Below are positions 7,805 through 17,198 of a DNA stretch of 32,655 nt, piece by piece. The position numbers were made by a program, and so were the translations under genes. The notes under the pieces were generated by a model. That model did not search any database. It was not told the origin of the DNA and saw only the letters and a program-made list of their open reading frames with translations. Every line of letters starts with the position of its first letter. The stretch's first letter is position 1. Origin of the DNA: an uncultured Eubacteriales bacterium (GTDB taxonomy: Bacteria > Bacillota > Clostridia > Oscillospirales > Acutalibacteraceae); assembly GCA_934454845.1 (NCBI GenBank), contig CAKSGV010000020.1, forward strand, positions 1 through 32,655, in the 5' to 3' direction.

Positions 7805-10800
7805 TTACTTACCGTAAAGCTCAACAAGCTTTTCAAGATGAGCTCTTCTTGCCTTAGCAGTCTGGGCCGCCTTATCAAAGAGCTGCTCTGCGCGCTCGGG
7901 GAATGAACGGGTAAGAGAAGAATATCTTGCTTCACCGAGAATAAACTCTTTATAATCGGTGGTAGCAGGCTTGCTGTCTAAGCTGAACGGGTTTTTGCCC
8001 TCTGCTTTGAGAGCAGGATTGTAACGGAAAAGATCCCAATATCCGCAGTCAACAGCTTTCTTCATTTCTTTCTGGCAGTTAACCATTCCGCCCTTAATTG
8101 AGTGCATTTCGCAGGGAGCGTAACCGATAACAAGCGACGGACCGTCATAAGCCTCAGCCTCTTTTAAAGCCTTGAGCGTCTGATTCTGATCTGCGCCCAT
8201 TGCAACCTGAGCTACATAGATATAGCCATAAGACATAGCTATCTCTGCAAGGCTCTTCTTAGCTATTGCTTTACCGGCAGCTGCGAACTGTGCGACCTGG
8301 CCGATATTGGAAGCCTTGGAAGCCTGACCGCCTGTATTGGAGTAAACTTCGGTATCGAATACCATAATGTTTACATTTCTTCCGCTTGCGAGAACATGGT
8401 CAACACCGCCGAAGCCGATATCGTAAGCCCAGCCGTCGCCGCCGAATATCCAAACGGATTTCTTGGAAAGATACTCGGAATTTTCGAGGATATCCCTGCA
8501 TTTATCGCAATCAGCGCCCGAAGCCTTGATGGCAGCAGTTAAAGCCTTAGAAGCTTCTGCGTTTAATTTAGCGTCATTCAATGTTTCGAGGTACTTATCA
8601 GCGGCAGCCTTAACTTCTGCGGAAGCCTTGTCGGATTCCGAGATAGCCTTAGCGTCGTCAATAAGTCTCTCTCTTATAGCCGTCTGGCCGAGGAACATAC
8701 CATAGCCGTGCTCAGCGTTATCCTCAAAGAGGGAGTTTGCCCAAGCAGGACCGTGACCCTCTGCGTTAGTGGTGTAAGGCGAAGTAGCCGCAGGACCGCC
8801 CCAGATAGAAGAACAGCCTGTTGCATTAGAAATATACATTCTGTCGCCGAAAAGCTGAGTGATAAGTCTTGCATAGGAGGTTTCGGCACAGCCTGCGCAG
8901 GACCCCGAGAACTCAAGAAGCGGCTTTTTGAACTGAGAGGTAATAACATTTGCGTCTGTAGCAACTTCTTTCTTCTCCGAAACATTTGCTACGCAATAGT
9001 CAAATACCTTCTGCTCATCAAGCTGTGATTCCTGAGAAACCATTTTAAGAGAAGCAGTCGGGCAAACGCCTACGCATACTCCGCATCCCATACAGTCAAG
9101 CGGAGAAACGGTAAGAGCATAAGTATAGCCTTTATTCGAAACAGTTTTTTCTTTAACCGCATACTTTGTATTAGCGGGAGCTTTTGCTTTTTCATCATCG
9201 GAAAGAGCAAACGGGCGAAGTGTTGCGTGGGGGCAGACAAACGCACATTTGTTACATCCGATACAGGTTTCATTATTCCACTCGGGAACCATTACTGCAA
9301 CGCCGCGTTTCTCAAATGCGGAAGCGCCCTGCTCGAAAGTACCGTCAGCATGATCGGTGAAAGCGGAAACAGGAAGCTCATAACCGTTCATAAGGCCGAC
9401 AGGTTTCATAATTCCGTCAACCATTTTAACGAGCTTTTCGGGTCCGTTTTCAGTAGCGACCGTCTTAACATCTTCAGCATTGGCCCATGAAGCGGGAACG
9501 TCTACCTGAACGAATGCGGTAGCACCGGCGTCGATAGCCTTTTCGTTCATCTCAACGATCTCTTTACCCTTCTTCATAAATTTCTGGGCTTTTTCTTTCA
9601 TATATCCGATAGCTTCATCAACAGGAAGAACTTTTGCAAGAGCGAAGAAAGCGGACTGCAAAACAGTGTTAGTACGCTTGCCGAGGCCGATTTTTGCCGC
9701 GATATCGATAGCGTTAACAGTGTAAAGCTTGATATTATTTTTAGCGATATATCGCTTAGCCTCTGCGGGCATATGGCGGTCAAGCTCTTCGGCATTCCAC
9801 TGGCAGTTGATAAGGAATACGCCGCCGGGTTTAACATCGTTAACCATCTTATAGCCTTTGATAACATAAGACGGATTATGGCAAGCAACGAAATCAGCCT
9901 TGTTTATGTAATAAGAGCTCTTAATAGGCTTATCGCCGAAACGGAGGTGGGATACTGTGATACCGCCTGTTTTCTTTGAGTCATACTGGAAGTAAGCCTG
10001 AACATACTTATCGGTGTGATCGCCGATTATCTTGATAGAGTCCTTGTTAGCACCGACAGTACCGTCGCCGCCGAGACCCCAGAATTTGCACTCGATAGTA
10101 CCCTCTGCGGCAGTGTTCGGAGCTTCCTCTTCTTCAAGAGAGAGGTTAGTAACATCATCGACAATGCCGATAGTGAACTGTGCCTTGGGGGCATCTTTAG
10201 AAAGCTCTTTATAAACTGCAAAAATGCTGGCAGGCGGAGTATCCTTAGAACCTAAGCCGTAGCGGCCGCCGATAACGGTGTCAATCTTTCTGCCTGTTGC
10301 GGCAAGAGCGCCAACAACATCCATATAAAGAGGCTCGCCGAGAGCGCCGGGCTCTTTGGTACGGTCTAAAACAGCTATTTTCTTAACTGTTGCGGGGATA
10401 GCCTCTACGAGCTTTTCGGCAGAGAAAGGACGATAAAGGCGAACCTTAACAAGACCTACTTTTTCACCCTTTGCGGTGAGGTAATCGATAACTTCTTCGG
10501 CAACGTCACATACAGAACCCATGGCAATTATTACACGCTCAGCGTCAGCCGCGCCGTAATAGTTAAAGAGCTTGTAATCGGTGCCGAGCTTGGCATTGAC
10601 TTTGCCCATATACTCTTCGACGATTCCCGGAACAGCGTCATAATACTTATTACATGCCTCTCTGTTCTGGAAGAAAATATCATCATTCTCGTGAGAACCG
10701 CGCATAACGGGGTGTTCAGGATTGAGAGCGCGCTTACGGAAAGCCTTTACAGCGTCCATATCGCACATTTCTTTAAGATCTTCATAATCCCAGATCTGAA

Positions 10801-11347
10801 TCTTCTGAATTTCGTGCGAAGTACGGAATCCGTCAAAGAAGTTTATGAAAGGAACTCTGCTCTTAATAGAAGCTAAGTGAGCAACAGCGGCAAGATCCAT
10901 AACCTCCTGCGGATTTGTTTCTGCGAGCATAGCAAAACCCGTCTGACGACATGCGTAAACATCGGAATGGTCGCCGAAAATATTAAGAGCGTGGCTTGCA
11001 ACGCAACGCGCCGAAACGTGGAATACGCAGGGAAGAAGCTCGCCTGCTATTTTATACATATTCGGGATCATAAGTAAAAGACCCTGTGAAGCTGTGAATG
11101 TGGTGGTGAGAGCACCGGCGGCAAGCGAACCGTGAACAGTACCCGCAGCACCTGCTTCTGACTGCATTTCGACAACATTTACCTTTGTGCCGAAAATATT
11201 TTTAAGACCCTGAGCAGACCACTGATCCACATAATCCGCCATAGGGCTGGACGGTGTAATCGGGTAAATTCCGGCTACTTCGGTGAACGCATAGGCTACA
11301 TGAGCCGCGGCGTTATTTCCGTCCATAGTTTTGAACTTTCTTGCCAT
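7805..11347 (-). CDS. nifJ: Pyruvate:ferredoxin (flavodoxin) oxidoreductase
   Basis: Homodimeric PFOR of 1180 residues, the usual full length. It converts pyruvate and CoA to acetyl-CoA and CO2 and reduces ferredoxin, the central step of clostridial fermentation. Domains in order: pyruvate-binding domain with YPITPSSPMAD at about 28-38; CoA/transketolase-like and EKR-type domains; a two-cluster ferredoxin domain with CIGCNKC at about 694 and CMGCGVC at about 751; and a thiamine-diphosphate domain with CAGCAETSYARL, ATGCSSIWGG, GGDGWAYDIGFGG near 968 and the YSNTGGQAS stretch. The cluster near the TPP site has its Cys residues. AGGAGG lies 8 nt before the ATG. It stands alone between terminators, so it is monocistronic. 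The symbol nifJ is conventional; por is also used. Confidence 0.97.
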   Translation of the reverse strand: MARKFKTMDGNNAAAHVAYAFTEVAGIYPITPSSPMADYVDQWSAQGLKNIFGTKVNVVEMQSEAGAAGTVHGSLAAGALTTTFTASQGLLLMIPNMYKIAGELLPCVFHVSARCVASHALNIFGDHSDVYACRQTGFAMLAETNPQEVMDLAAVAHLASIKSRVPFINFFDGFRTSHEIQKIQIWDYEDLKEMCDMDAVKAFRKRALNPEHPVMRGSHENDDIFFQNREACNKYYDAVPGIVEEYMGKVNAKLGTDYKLFNYYGAADAERVIIAMGSVCDVAEEVIDYLTAKGEKVGLVKVRLYRPFSAEKLVEAIPATVKKIAVLDRTKEPGALGEPLYMDVVGALAATGRKIDTVIGGRYGLGSKDTPPASIFAVYKELSKDAPKAQFTIGIVDDVTNLSLEEEEAPNTAAEGTIECKFWGLGGDGTVGANKDSIKIIGDHTDKYVQAYFQYDSKKTGGITVSHLRFGDKPIKSSYYINKADFVACHNPSYVIKGYKMVNDVKPGGVFLINCQWNAEELDRHMPAEAKRYIAKNNIKLYTVNAIDIAAKIGLGKRTNTVLQSAFFALAKVLPVDEAIGYMKEKAQKFMKKGKEIVEMNEKAIDAGATAFVQVDVPASWANAEDVKTVATENGPEKLVKMVDGIMKPVGLMNGYELPVSAFTDHADGTFEQGASAFEKRGVAVMVPEWNNETCIGCNKCAFVCPHATLRPFALSDDEKAKAPANTKYAVKEKTVSNKGYTYALTVSPLDCMGCGVCVGVCPTASLKMVSQESQLDEQKVFDYCVANVSEKKEVATDANVITSQFKKPLLEFSGSCAGCAETSYARLITQLFGDRMYISNATGCSSIWGGPAATSPYTTNAEGHGPAWANSLFEDNAEHGYGMFLGQTAIRERLIDDAKAISESDKASAEVKAAADKYLETLNDAKLNAEASKALTAAIKASGADCDKCRDILENSEYLSKKSVWIFGGDGWAYDIGFGGVDHVLASGRNVNIMVFDTEVYSNTGGQASKASNIGQVAQFAAAGKAIAKKSLAEIAMSYGYIYVAQVAMGADQNQTLKALKEAEAYDGPSLVIGYAPCEMHSIKGGMVNCQKEMKKAVDCGYWDLFRYNPALKAEGKNPFSLDSKPATTDYKEFILGEARYSSLTRSFPERAEQLFDKAAQTAKARRAHLEKLVELYGK

Positions 11348-11391
11348 GGAAAATTCCTCCTGTAAAATAATAAATAAGATTATATCCGCTA

Positions 11392-11448
11392 ATACCGCAA
11401 AGCGGTATCATACTAATATATAGTAACACTTTTCCACGCTTTTGTAAA
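11392..11448 (-). promoter_or_regulatory. Probable nifJ promoter with downstream palindrome
   Basis: On the minus strand TTTACA (11448-11443), a 17-bp spacer and TACTAT (11425-11420) form a plausible but imperfect promoter. Just downstream lies a 7-bp inverted repeat, ATACCGC AAA GCGGTAT (11392-11408), where an operator or a 5' mRNA stem would sit. A TATAAT at 11384-11379 lacks a good -35. Which is used cannot be told from sequence alone. Confidence 0.45.
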
Positions 11449-11470
11449 CAAAAAATATTATTTTTTATCA

Positions 11471-11509
11471 AAAAATCCGCTCTTTTGCAAAAAGCAGAAG
11501 AGCGGATTT
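11471..11509 (-). terminator. Intrinsic terminator of the xpt-nup operon
   Basis: A 12-bp perfect stem AAATCCGCTCTT/AAGAGCGGATTT (11473-11484 with 11498-11509), 13-nt loop, followed on the minus strand by a T run. It lies 10 bp after the stop of the last permease gene. Confidence 0.88.
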
Positions 11510-11519
11510 GAATTTAATG

Positions 11520-12500
11520 TTATCTTTCCTCTCTGAAATAGGAAAGACCGAGAGCCTGAGGAGGTTGATTTTCGCGTTTTTTGCGAATGCTGACTACTAT
11601 TAAAACGATAATTGTTACAACATACGGTAACATCTGGATAAGCGGGATCATCTGCATAGGCACGTTTATATAATTGAAAAGAATATAAAGCGCTCCGAAG
11701 AGATAAGAGCCTGCTATCGCGAGCGAAGGCTTCCAGGTTGCGAAAATAACTATCGCTATTGCAAGCCAGCCGCGGTCGCCGAAACCGTTATTGGACCAGA
11801 TACCGTTAGAGTAATCCATAACATAGAAAAGTCCGCCGAGGCCTGCGATCATTCCGCCGATACAGGTGGCGCTGTACTTATATTTGGTAACATTGATACC
11901 TGCGGCATCGGCAGTGGCAGGATTTTCACCTACCGCCCTTAAATTAAGACCGAACTTTGTTTTCTTTAAAAACACCGCTACAACTATCGCTATTATAACC
12001 GCGAGATATACCATAAAGCCGTACGAGAAGAAGAGCTTTCCGACTTCTCCCATATCTTCGGCAAAAGGAAGAGTGGTTTTAAATGCTCTTGCAATTTCCA
12101 CCAAAGAAAGATAAGGAACATCGCTTTTAATAATTTTTATGAGCGATCCGCCGAAGAAGTTTCCGCAGCCGATACCGAAAGTGGTGATGGCAAGACCTGT
12201 AACATTCTGATTGGCTCTTAAAGTAACAGTTAAGAAGCAATAAAGCAACGATACGAGGAACGAGCCTAAAAGGCAGCACAAAAGCGGAATTAAAACCGCC
12301 AAGAACGGAGAAACCTCATAGGCGTTCGTCTGATATAAAAATCCGCCGACAACGCCGGATATCGCTCCGATATACATAATTCCCGGAATTCCGAGGTTTA
12401 AGTTACCAGACTTCTCTGTTAAAATTTCACCGGTTGAGCCGTAAAGCAAAGGAGTGCCCTGCAAAATAGCGCGCTGAATAAAATTAATTATAGCTATCAT
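11520..12500 (-). CDS. nupQ: Nucleoside ABC transporter permease (NupQ/YufQ type)
   Basis: A 326-residue multi-pass permease of the branched-chain amino acid/BMP family, second membrane subunit of a nucleoside importer. Visible features are the N-terminal GTPLLYGSTGEILTEKSGNL stretch typical of this subunit, NLGIPGIMYIGA, about eight or nine membrane segments, and the cytosolic EAA-like loop GENPATADAAGINVTKYKY at about 192-210. Its start shares one base with the nupP stop. Substrate specificity (guanosine in B. subtilis NupNOPQ) is inferred from the family and from the upstream purine riboswitch. It is the last gene of the operon. Confidence 0.88.
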   Translation of the reverse strand: MIAIINFIQRAILQGTPLLYGSTGEILTEKSGNLNLGIPGIMYIGAISGVVGGFLYQTNAYEVSPFLAVLIPLLCCLLGSFLVSLLYCFLTVTLRANQNVTGLAITTFGIGCGNFFGGSLIKIIKSDVPYLSLVEIARAFKTTLPFAEDMGEVGKLFFSYGFMVYLAVIIAIVVAVFLKKTKFGLNLRAVGENPATADAAGINVTKYKYSATCIGGMIAGLGGLFYVMDYSNGIWSNNGFGDRGWLAIAIVIFATWKPSLAIAGSYLFGALYILFNYINVPMQMIPLIQMLPYVVTIIVLIVVSIRKKRENQPPQALGLSYFREER

Positions 12501-13597
12501 TAATTTTCCTCCTTTTTGCGGTGAGAAAAGTTTATCTTATAATTTATGAAGAATTCGCATCCGATTATAAAGAAGAGAATAATTCCTGTTAAGATATCGG
12601 AGAAATCCCCGTTTAAACCGAATTTTGAAGTTACCTCATCTGCGCCTCTGCCGAGGAAAACAAGCAAGAGAGTTGTTAATATCATATTGATAGGATTAAA
12701 TTTTCCGAGCCAGGAAACCATAATTGCGGTAAATCCTCTGCCTCCGACAAGGTTTGAATCTATAGAGTGCGAAGATCCGCCGACAAGCAAAAGACCTGCT
12801 ATTCCGCAGACAGCTCCCGAAACAAGCATTGTGCGGATAATGACCTTTTTAACATTTATTCCTATGTATCTTGCGGTGTTTTCGCTTTCACCGACAACGG
12901 AAATTTCATAGCCGTGCTTACTGTACTTAAGATAGATATACATAAGAACGGTAATAAGTGCTACAACTATGATATTTAAAAGATATTTAACTCCGAAAAT
13001 ACCGGGCAGCCAGCCGTGGCTTAAAAGGTCGGGGCCTACAACATTCGAGCCGCTCTTATCGGCAATTTTAAGGAAATATTCAACGAGCTGAATAGCCACA
13101 TAGTTCATCATAAGCGTAAAGAGCGTTTCGTTGGTCTTCCACTCAGCTTTGAAAATCGCAGGGATAACTCCCCAAATCATTCCCGCAGCAACAGCGCAGA
13201 CTATCATTATTATAATGAGTGCCAATTCAGGAATCTTTCCGCCGAGATAAAACATACAAACAGCCGTTGCAAGGCAGCCTATAAGCACCTGACCTTCAGC
13301 ACCCGTGTTCCAGAATTTCATTCGGAAAGCAGGCGTTACAGCTAGCGAAATGCAAAGAAGAATTGCAATATCGTGGATAGTAACTAAAAGCCTACCCTGT
13401 CCTACTGCGCCGTGAATAATGGTCTTATATATCGATATCGGATTATCGCCTGTTAAAACCTTAGTAACTATTCCGCAGACGACAAGCGCTAAAACTATCG
13501 CTATAAATCTTACAAGAAATTTGGTTTTAAAGGGAACATTATCTTTTTTTGAGATATACACGAGAGGCTCGCGATGATGCTTTAAATTATCTTTCAT
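12500..13597 (-). CDS. nupP: Nucleoside ABC transporter permease (NupP/YufP type)
   Basis: A 365-residue permease, first membrane subunit of the importer. After a cytosolic N-terminus of about 25 residues it has a run of about nine membrane segments, with the family signature FRMKFWNTGAEGQVLIG at about 91-107 and the EAA-like loop GESENTARYIGINVKKV at about 235-251. GGAGG precedes the ATG by 7 nt. It overlaps nupO by 11 nt and nupQ by 1 nt, so the three membrane-complex genes are coupled in translation. Confidence 0.88.
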   Translation of the reverse strand: MKDNLKHHREPLVYISKKDNVPFKTKFLVRFIAIVLALVVCGIVTKVLTGDNPISIYKTIIHGAVGQGRLLVTIHDIAILLCISLAVTPAFRMKFWNTGAEGQVLIGCLATAVCMFYLGGKIPELALIIIMIVCAVAAGMIWGVIPAIFKAEWKTNETLFTLMMNYVAIQLVEYFLKIADKSGSNVVGPDLLSHGWLPGIFGVKYLLNIIVVALITVLMYIYLKYSKHGYEISVVGESENTARYIGINVKKVIIRTMLVSGAVCGIAGLLLVGGSSHSIDSNLVGGRGFTAIMVSWLGKFNPINMILTTLLLVFLGRGADEVTSKFGLNGDFSDILTGIILFFIIGCEFFINYKINFSHRKKEEN

Positions 13598-15116
13598 TGT
13601 TATTGCCTCCCGATTTAGTCATCAGCAATCCGAGTTCTTCCTTGGTTGCTTCCCTGCCGTCTACAATACCGGTTATTCTGCCTGAATTTACTACTATTAT
13701 TCTGTCGCAAAGCTCGGTCAGAACATCAAGGTCTTCGCCGACGAAAATTACCGCAACGCCGTTTTTCTTCTGCTGATTTAAAAGATTATATATCATATAA
13801 GAGGAATTGATATCAAGACCTCTTACAGGGTAAGCCGCCATAAGCACAGTCGGAGAAGCGGCGATCTCGCGCCCTACGAGAACTTTCTGAACATTACCGC
13901 CCGAAAGTCTTCTTACGGGTGTGTTTGCATTCGGGGTTACGACTTCGAGATCTCTTATAATATCCTCTGCAAGCTTTTTAGGTGACTGGCGGTTTAAGAA
14001 CATCGATCTGCCTCTTGTATAGGATCTAAGCATCATATTATCGACAATATCCATATTGCCCACAAGTCCCATACCGAGCCTGTCCTCGGGAACGAACGAG
14101 AGCCTTACTCCGAGCTCTCTTATCTGCATAGGAGTTTTATCTCTTAAATTTTCTTCAAGTCCGTTTTTAGGATTGTTATAAATTATCTCGCCACCGGAGA
14201 TATGCTGAAGACCTGCTATAGCTTCCAAAAGCTCTCTTTGGCCGCTGCCCGCAATTCCCGCAATTCCTAAAATTTCTCCGCTTTTAGCGGTAAAGGTTAT
14301 ATCGTCAAGAACCTTAACGCCGTTTTCATCATAAAGGTCGATACCTTTAACAAAAAGTCTGTCAATGCTGTTTTCAGGCTCTGATCTGTCAATATTAAGC
14401 GATATCTTTTTGCCTACCATCATTTCGGTAAGCTCGGATTCGTTGGTTTCACTCGTTACAACAGTATCTATATATTCGCCTTTGCGAAGGATAGATACCC
14501 TGTCCGACACGGAGAGGACCTCGTGCATTTTATGAGTGATAATGATGATGGATTTTCCGTCATCACGCATTCTTTTGAGTACGGCAAACAGCTTATCTGT
14601 TTCCTGAGGGGTCAAAACAGCGGTAGGCTCATCGAGGATAAGGATATCCGCTCCCCTGTATAAAACTTTAATTATCTCAACGGTCTGTTTTTCAGAAACA
14701 GACATTTGATAAATCTTCTTTTTGGGGTCTATTTCAAAACCGTATTTTTCGGAAATTTCGGCAACGCGTGAAGCAGCTTCCTTTAAATTAAACTTTTCCC
14801 CGTCATTAATTCCGAGGACTATATTTTCGGTAGCGCTGAAAACATCAACAAGCTTAAAATGCTGATGGATCATACCAATCTTTAAATCAAACGCGTCCTT
14901 AGGAGAGTTAATGGAAACCACTTCGCCGTTAACAAGAATTTCGCCCTCATCGGGGTGATAAATTCCGGCTATCATATTCATCAGTGTGGTCTTGCCCGAG
15001 CCGTTTTCTCCCAAAACAGCAAGTATCTCGCCTTTTTTAACGGTTAAATTTATATTTTTATTGGCAACTATCTTACTGAATCGTTTGGTAACATTTCTGA
15101 TTTCAAGTGCGTTCAC
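13587..15116 (-). CDS. nupO: Nucleoside ABC transporter ATP-binding protein (NupO/YufO type)
   Basis: A 509-residue protein with two fused ABC domains, as usual for BMP-linked importers. Domain one has Walker A GENGSGKTT near 36, signature region MSVSEKQTVEIIKVL and Walker B LILDEPTAVLTPQE. Domain two has the degenerate Walker A GIAGSGQRE, signature LSGGNVQKVLVGREI and the family-type Walker B region LMAAYPVRGLD, so one of the two ATP sites is expected to be weak. The gene starts with GTG, supported by GGAGG 6 nt upstream. A hairpin separates it from the lipoprotein gene upstream. Confidence 0.92.
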   Translation of the reverse strand: MNALEIRNVTKRFSKIVANKNINLTVKKGEILAVLGENGSGKTTLMNMIAGIYHPDEGEILVNGEVVSINSPKDAFDLKIGMIHQHFKLVDVFSATENIVLGINDGEKFNLKEAASRVAEISEKYGFEIDPKKKIYQMSVSEKQTVEIIKVLYRGADILILDEPTAVLTPQETDKLFAVLKRMRDDGKSIIIITHKMHEVLSVSDRVSILRKGEYIDTVVTSETNESELTEMMVGKKISLNIDRSEPENSIDRLFVKGIDLYDENGVKVLDDITFTAKSGEILGIAGIAGSGQRELLEAIAGLQHISGGEIIYNNPKNGLEENLRDKTPMQIRELGVRLSFVPEDRLGMGLVGNMDIVDNMMLRSYTRGRSMFLNRQSPKKLAEDIIRDLEVVTPNANTPVRRLSGGNVQKVLVGREIAASPTVLMAAYPVRGLDINSSYMIYNLLNQQKKNGVAVIFVGEDLDVLTELCDRIIVVNSGRITGIVDGREATKEELGLLMTKSGGNNNER

Positions 15117-15145
15117 TTTTTTCCTCCTTTTTAAAAATCAAAATA

Positions 15146-15173
15146 CACAAGGGGAGCTTACAGTCCCCTTGTG
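15146..15173 (-). terminator. Intercistronic hairpin (partial terminator or mRNA stabiliser)
   Basis: A 10-bp perfect stem CACAAGGGGA/TCCCCTTGTG (15146-15155 with 15164-15173), 8-nt loop, followed on the minus strand by the T-rich but interrupted TATTTTGATTTTT. It sits between the lipoprotein gene and nupO. Such hairpins commonly let binding protein be made in excess over the membrane complex; that role is inferred. Confidence 0.7.
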
Positions 15174-15198
15174 CCGAAAGTTTTAAAAAGACTTTAAA

Positions 15199-16470
15199 TT
15201 ACATCTTTTCATTGAGGTTGGTTATACCGTCAATGATCATATCAAAGTAAGGAGCAGAACGGAAATCCTTAGCGTTTGACTCGTCAAAGTAACCGTCGTG
15301 GATTACATTGGTTTCGCCCTTGAAGTCGCCGTCAACGTCAGCAAGGTACTCGGTAAGGTTTTTACCGTCCTTAGTGAACTTGCTTGTATCAAATACGTGG
15401 AGCGATCCTGCTTTGAAAGCGTCGATAGCTTCATTGATCTTCTCTTCGGTTCCGCTTGCCGCAACGTCTTCATTAAGACCTGAGAGAACAACAGAGTTTG
15501 AAGCTATATCTCCGCACCAGTCAGCATCGATAGCCTCGCCCTTAACAACGCACTCAATGATGTACTGGAAGTAAGGAGCCCAGTTGATAGCGGAAGACAC
15601 GATGAATGAATTTTTACCTGCGGAATAAGTGCTTCCGTTATAAGAAACGTTCGGAACGGCTGCAAGCTCGCAAGCGGTAGGAGCGCCGAGAGAGTCAGCA
15701 TGCTGGCTTATAAGAACGCACTTGTCTTTTTCGATAAGAGCTGTAGCAGCTTCCTGCTCTTTAGCCTGATCATACCATGAACCTGTGTAACGAACTTTCA
15801 TTGTAGCGGATTCGCAAACAGAGCGAGCGCCGAGGAAGAATGAAGTCATACCGGAGATAACCTCTGCATAGGTGTAAGCTCCGACATAGCCGATTATAGC
15901 TTCATCAGCTTTGATCTTTCCGTCTTTGATCATTTCGTTAAGCTTCATACCGGCAGCAATACCTGCAAGATATCTGCCTTCATAAATAGAAGCGAACGCA
16001 TTGTGGAAGTTAGCAAGACCTGCGGTCTTTGCGGAAGTACCTGTAGCGTGGCAGAACTGAACTTCCGGGAATTCAGCGGCTGCCTGCTTTAAAAATGACT
16101 CGTGACCGAAAGAATCTGCGAAGATAACTTTGCAGCCTTTATTCTTGGCAAGGTCAACTGCGGTATCATAGCATTTGCTGTCTTCACCGATTCCGGTAAC
16201 GATTACTACCTGATCGTCTTTAAGACCCATACCTTTTTGAACCGATTTAAGAGCCTGTATAAAGTTGTTGTCATAAGTGGAGTTTTCATCGTGAAGACAG
16301 ATCATTCCGATTTTGAAATCATCGGGAACTGTTACTTCTGATTTGATCTCCTGACGAGGAAGGATCTCTGCGCCTTCGCCCTTTGCGGTCTTTTTCGAGC
16401 TTCCTTTGCAGCCTGCAAGACAGCCTACAGTGAGAAGTCCGGCAAGAAGAACTGCCAATAACTTTTTCAT
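15199..16470 (-). CDS. BMP-family nucleoside-binding lipoprotein
   Basis: Substrate-binding lipoprotein of a nucleoside ABC importer, 423 residues, of the BMP/PnrA/NupN family. The N-terminus KKLLAVLLAGLLTVGCLAGC ends in a lipobox (LAGC, Cys20), so the mature protein is lipid-anchored outside the membrane. Family-like stretches include IGMICLHDENSTYDNNFIQA near 56, the DSFGHE motif, NFHNAFASIYEGRYLAGIAAG and IGYVGAYTYAEVISG. It follows xpt by 48 bp and precedes the ATPase gene, so it is the receptor of the importer. GGGGG lies upstream of the ATG. Confidence 0.9.
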   Translation of the reverse strand: MKKLLAVLLAGLLTVGCLAGCKGSSKKTAKGEGAEILPRQEIKSEVTVPDDFKIGMICLHDENSTYDNNFIQALKSVQKGMGLKDDQVVIVTGIGEDSKCYDTAVDLAKNKGCKVIFADSFGHESFLKQAAAEFPEVQFCHATGTSAKTAGLANFHNAFASIYEGRYLAGIAAGMKLNEMIKDGKIKADEAIIGYVGAYTYAEVISGMTSFFLGARSVCESATMKVRYTGSWYDQAKEQEAATALIEKDKCVLISQHADSLGAPTACELAAVPNVSYNGSTYSAGKNSFIVSSAINWAPYFQYIIECVVKGEAIDADWCGDIASNSVVLSGLNEDVAASGTEEKINEAIDAFKAGSLHVFDTSKFTKDGKNLTEYLADVDGDFKGETNVIHDGYFDESNAKDFRSAPYFDMIIDGITNLNEKM

Positions 16471-16518
16471 TTTTTGTTTCCCCCAAAATTTTTTATATGT
16501 AAATAAATTTACACCGAA

Positions 16519-17094
16519 TTAAATCTCTCTGAAACGAATTTTATCCTCATTCATTTCATCGATAACGGCAAGGGACTCAACCCTTACGCCCTTTTCACGC
16601 AATGCGTCGCCGCCGCCCTGAAAACCTTTTTCCACCGCACAGGTGCAGCCTGCAAGCTTTGCTCCCGCCTGATTGACGATATCTATAAGGCCCTCTAAAG
16701 CCTTACCGTTCGCCAAAAAATCATCAACGATCACAACATTGTCAGAAGAATCGATATAATCCTTCGGAACGACAACATCGTAATCGCTGTTATGTGTATA
16801 TGAATGAACGACTGTTTTATAAACATCACCGCTCACATTTGCGCTCTTACCTTTTTTTGCAAAAACCGTGGGAATATTCATAGCCATTCCTGCCGCAACC
16901 GCAAGAGCAATACCCGACGCTTCAATAGTTAAAATTTTAGTAACGCCGCAGTTATTATAAATATTTTTGATCTCTTCGCCTATTTCGCGCAAAAAGGCAA
17001 CATCTATCTGCTGATTTAAAAAAGAGCCGACTTTAAGAATATTACCCGGGAGAACTTTACCTTCATTGATTATTTTCTGCTCTAATGCTTTCAA
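16519..17094 (-). CDS. xpt: Xanthine phosphoribosyltransferase
   Basis: Purine salvage enzyme joining xanthine to PRPP to give XMP; 191 residues, the usual length. The PRPP-binding motif VVIVDDFLANGKA is at about 120-132, and the N-terminal EGKVLPGNILKVGSFLNQQID is typical of Xpt. The family-specific AVEKGFQGGGDALR lies near the C-terminus. The start is a TTG, supported by GGAGGG 7 nt upstream. It is the first gene behind the purine riboswitch, so it should be made when guanine-type purines are scarce. A clear terminator before the lipoprotein gene is lacking, so the importer is probably in the same regulon. Confidence 0.94.
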   Translation of the reverse strand: MKALEQKIINEGKVLPGNILKVGSFLNQQIDVAFLREIGEEIKNIYNNCGVTKILTIEASGIALAVAAGMAMNIPTVFAKKGKSANVSGDVYKTVVHSYTHNSDYDVVVPKDYIDSSDNVVIVDDFLANGKALEGLIDIVNQAGAKLAGCTCAVEKGFQGGGDALREKGVRVESLAVIDEMNEDKIRFREI

Positions 17095-17116
17095 AAAAGT
17101 TCCCTCCCACTACAAA

Positions 17117-17145
17117 ATAAAAAAACAGATCAAAAAGATCTGCTT
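17117..17145 (-). terminator. Riboswitch-controlled terminator ahead of xpt
   Basis: On the minus strand CAGATC/GATCTG (17142-17137 with 17131-17126), extended by AAG with UUU to about 9 bp including one G-U pair, 5-nt T loop, followed by TTTTTTTATTTTG. It lies between the aptamer and xpt, as expected for the off state. Confidence 0.8.
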
Positions 17146-17198
17146 ACCGATATAAACAACGCACAGCACATATATAAATATATGCGTTATTTTTTAAT

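Noticed and set aside
7805..11347. Many open frames of 60-106 codons on both strands within nifJ.
   Set aside because: They are shadows of a strongly biased, well-conserved gene and lack ribosome sites.
17142..17188. AT-rich repeats in the xpt leader as an independent repeat element.
   Set aside because: They are better explained as parts of the riboswitch expression platform.
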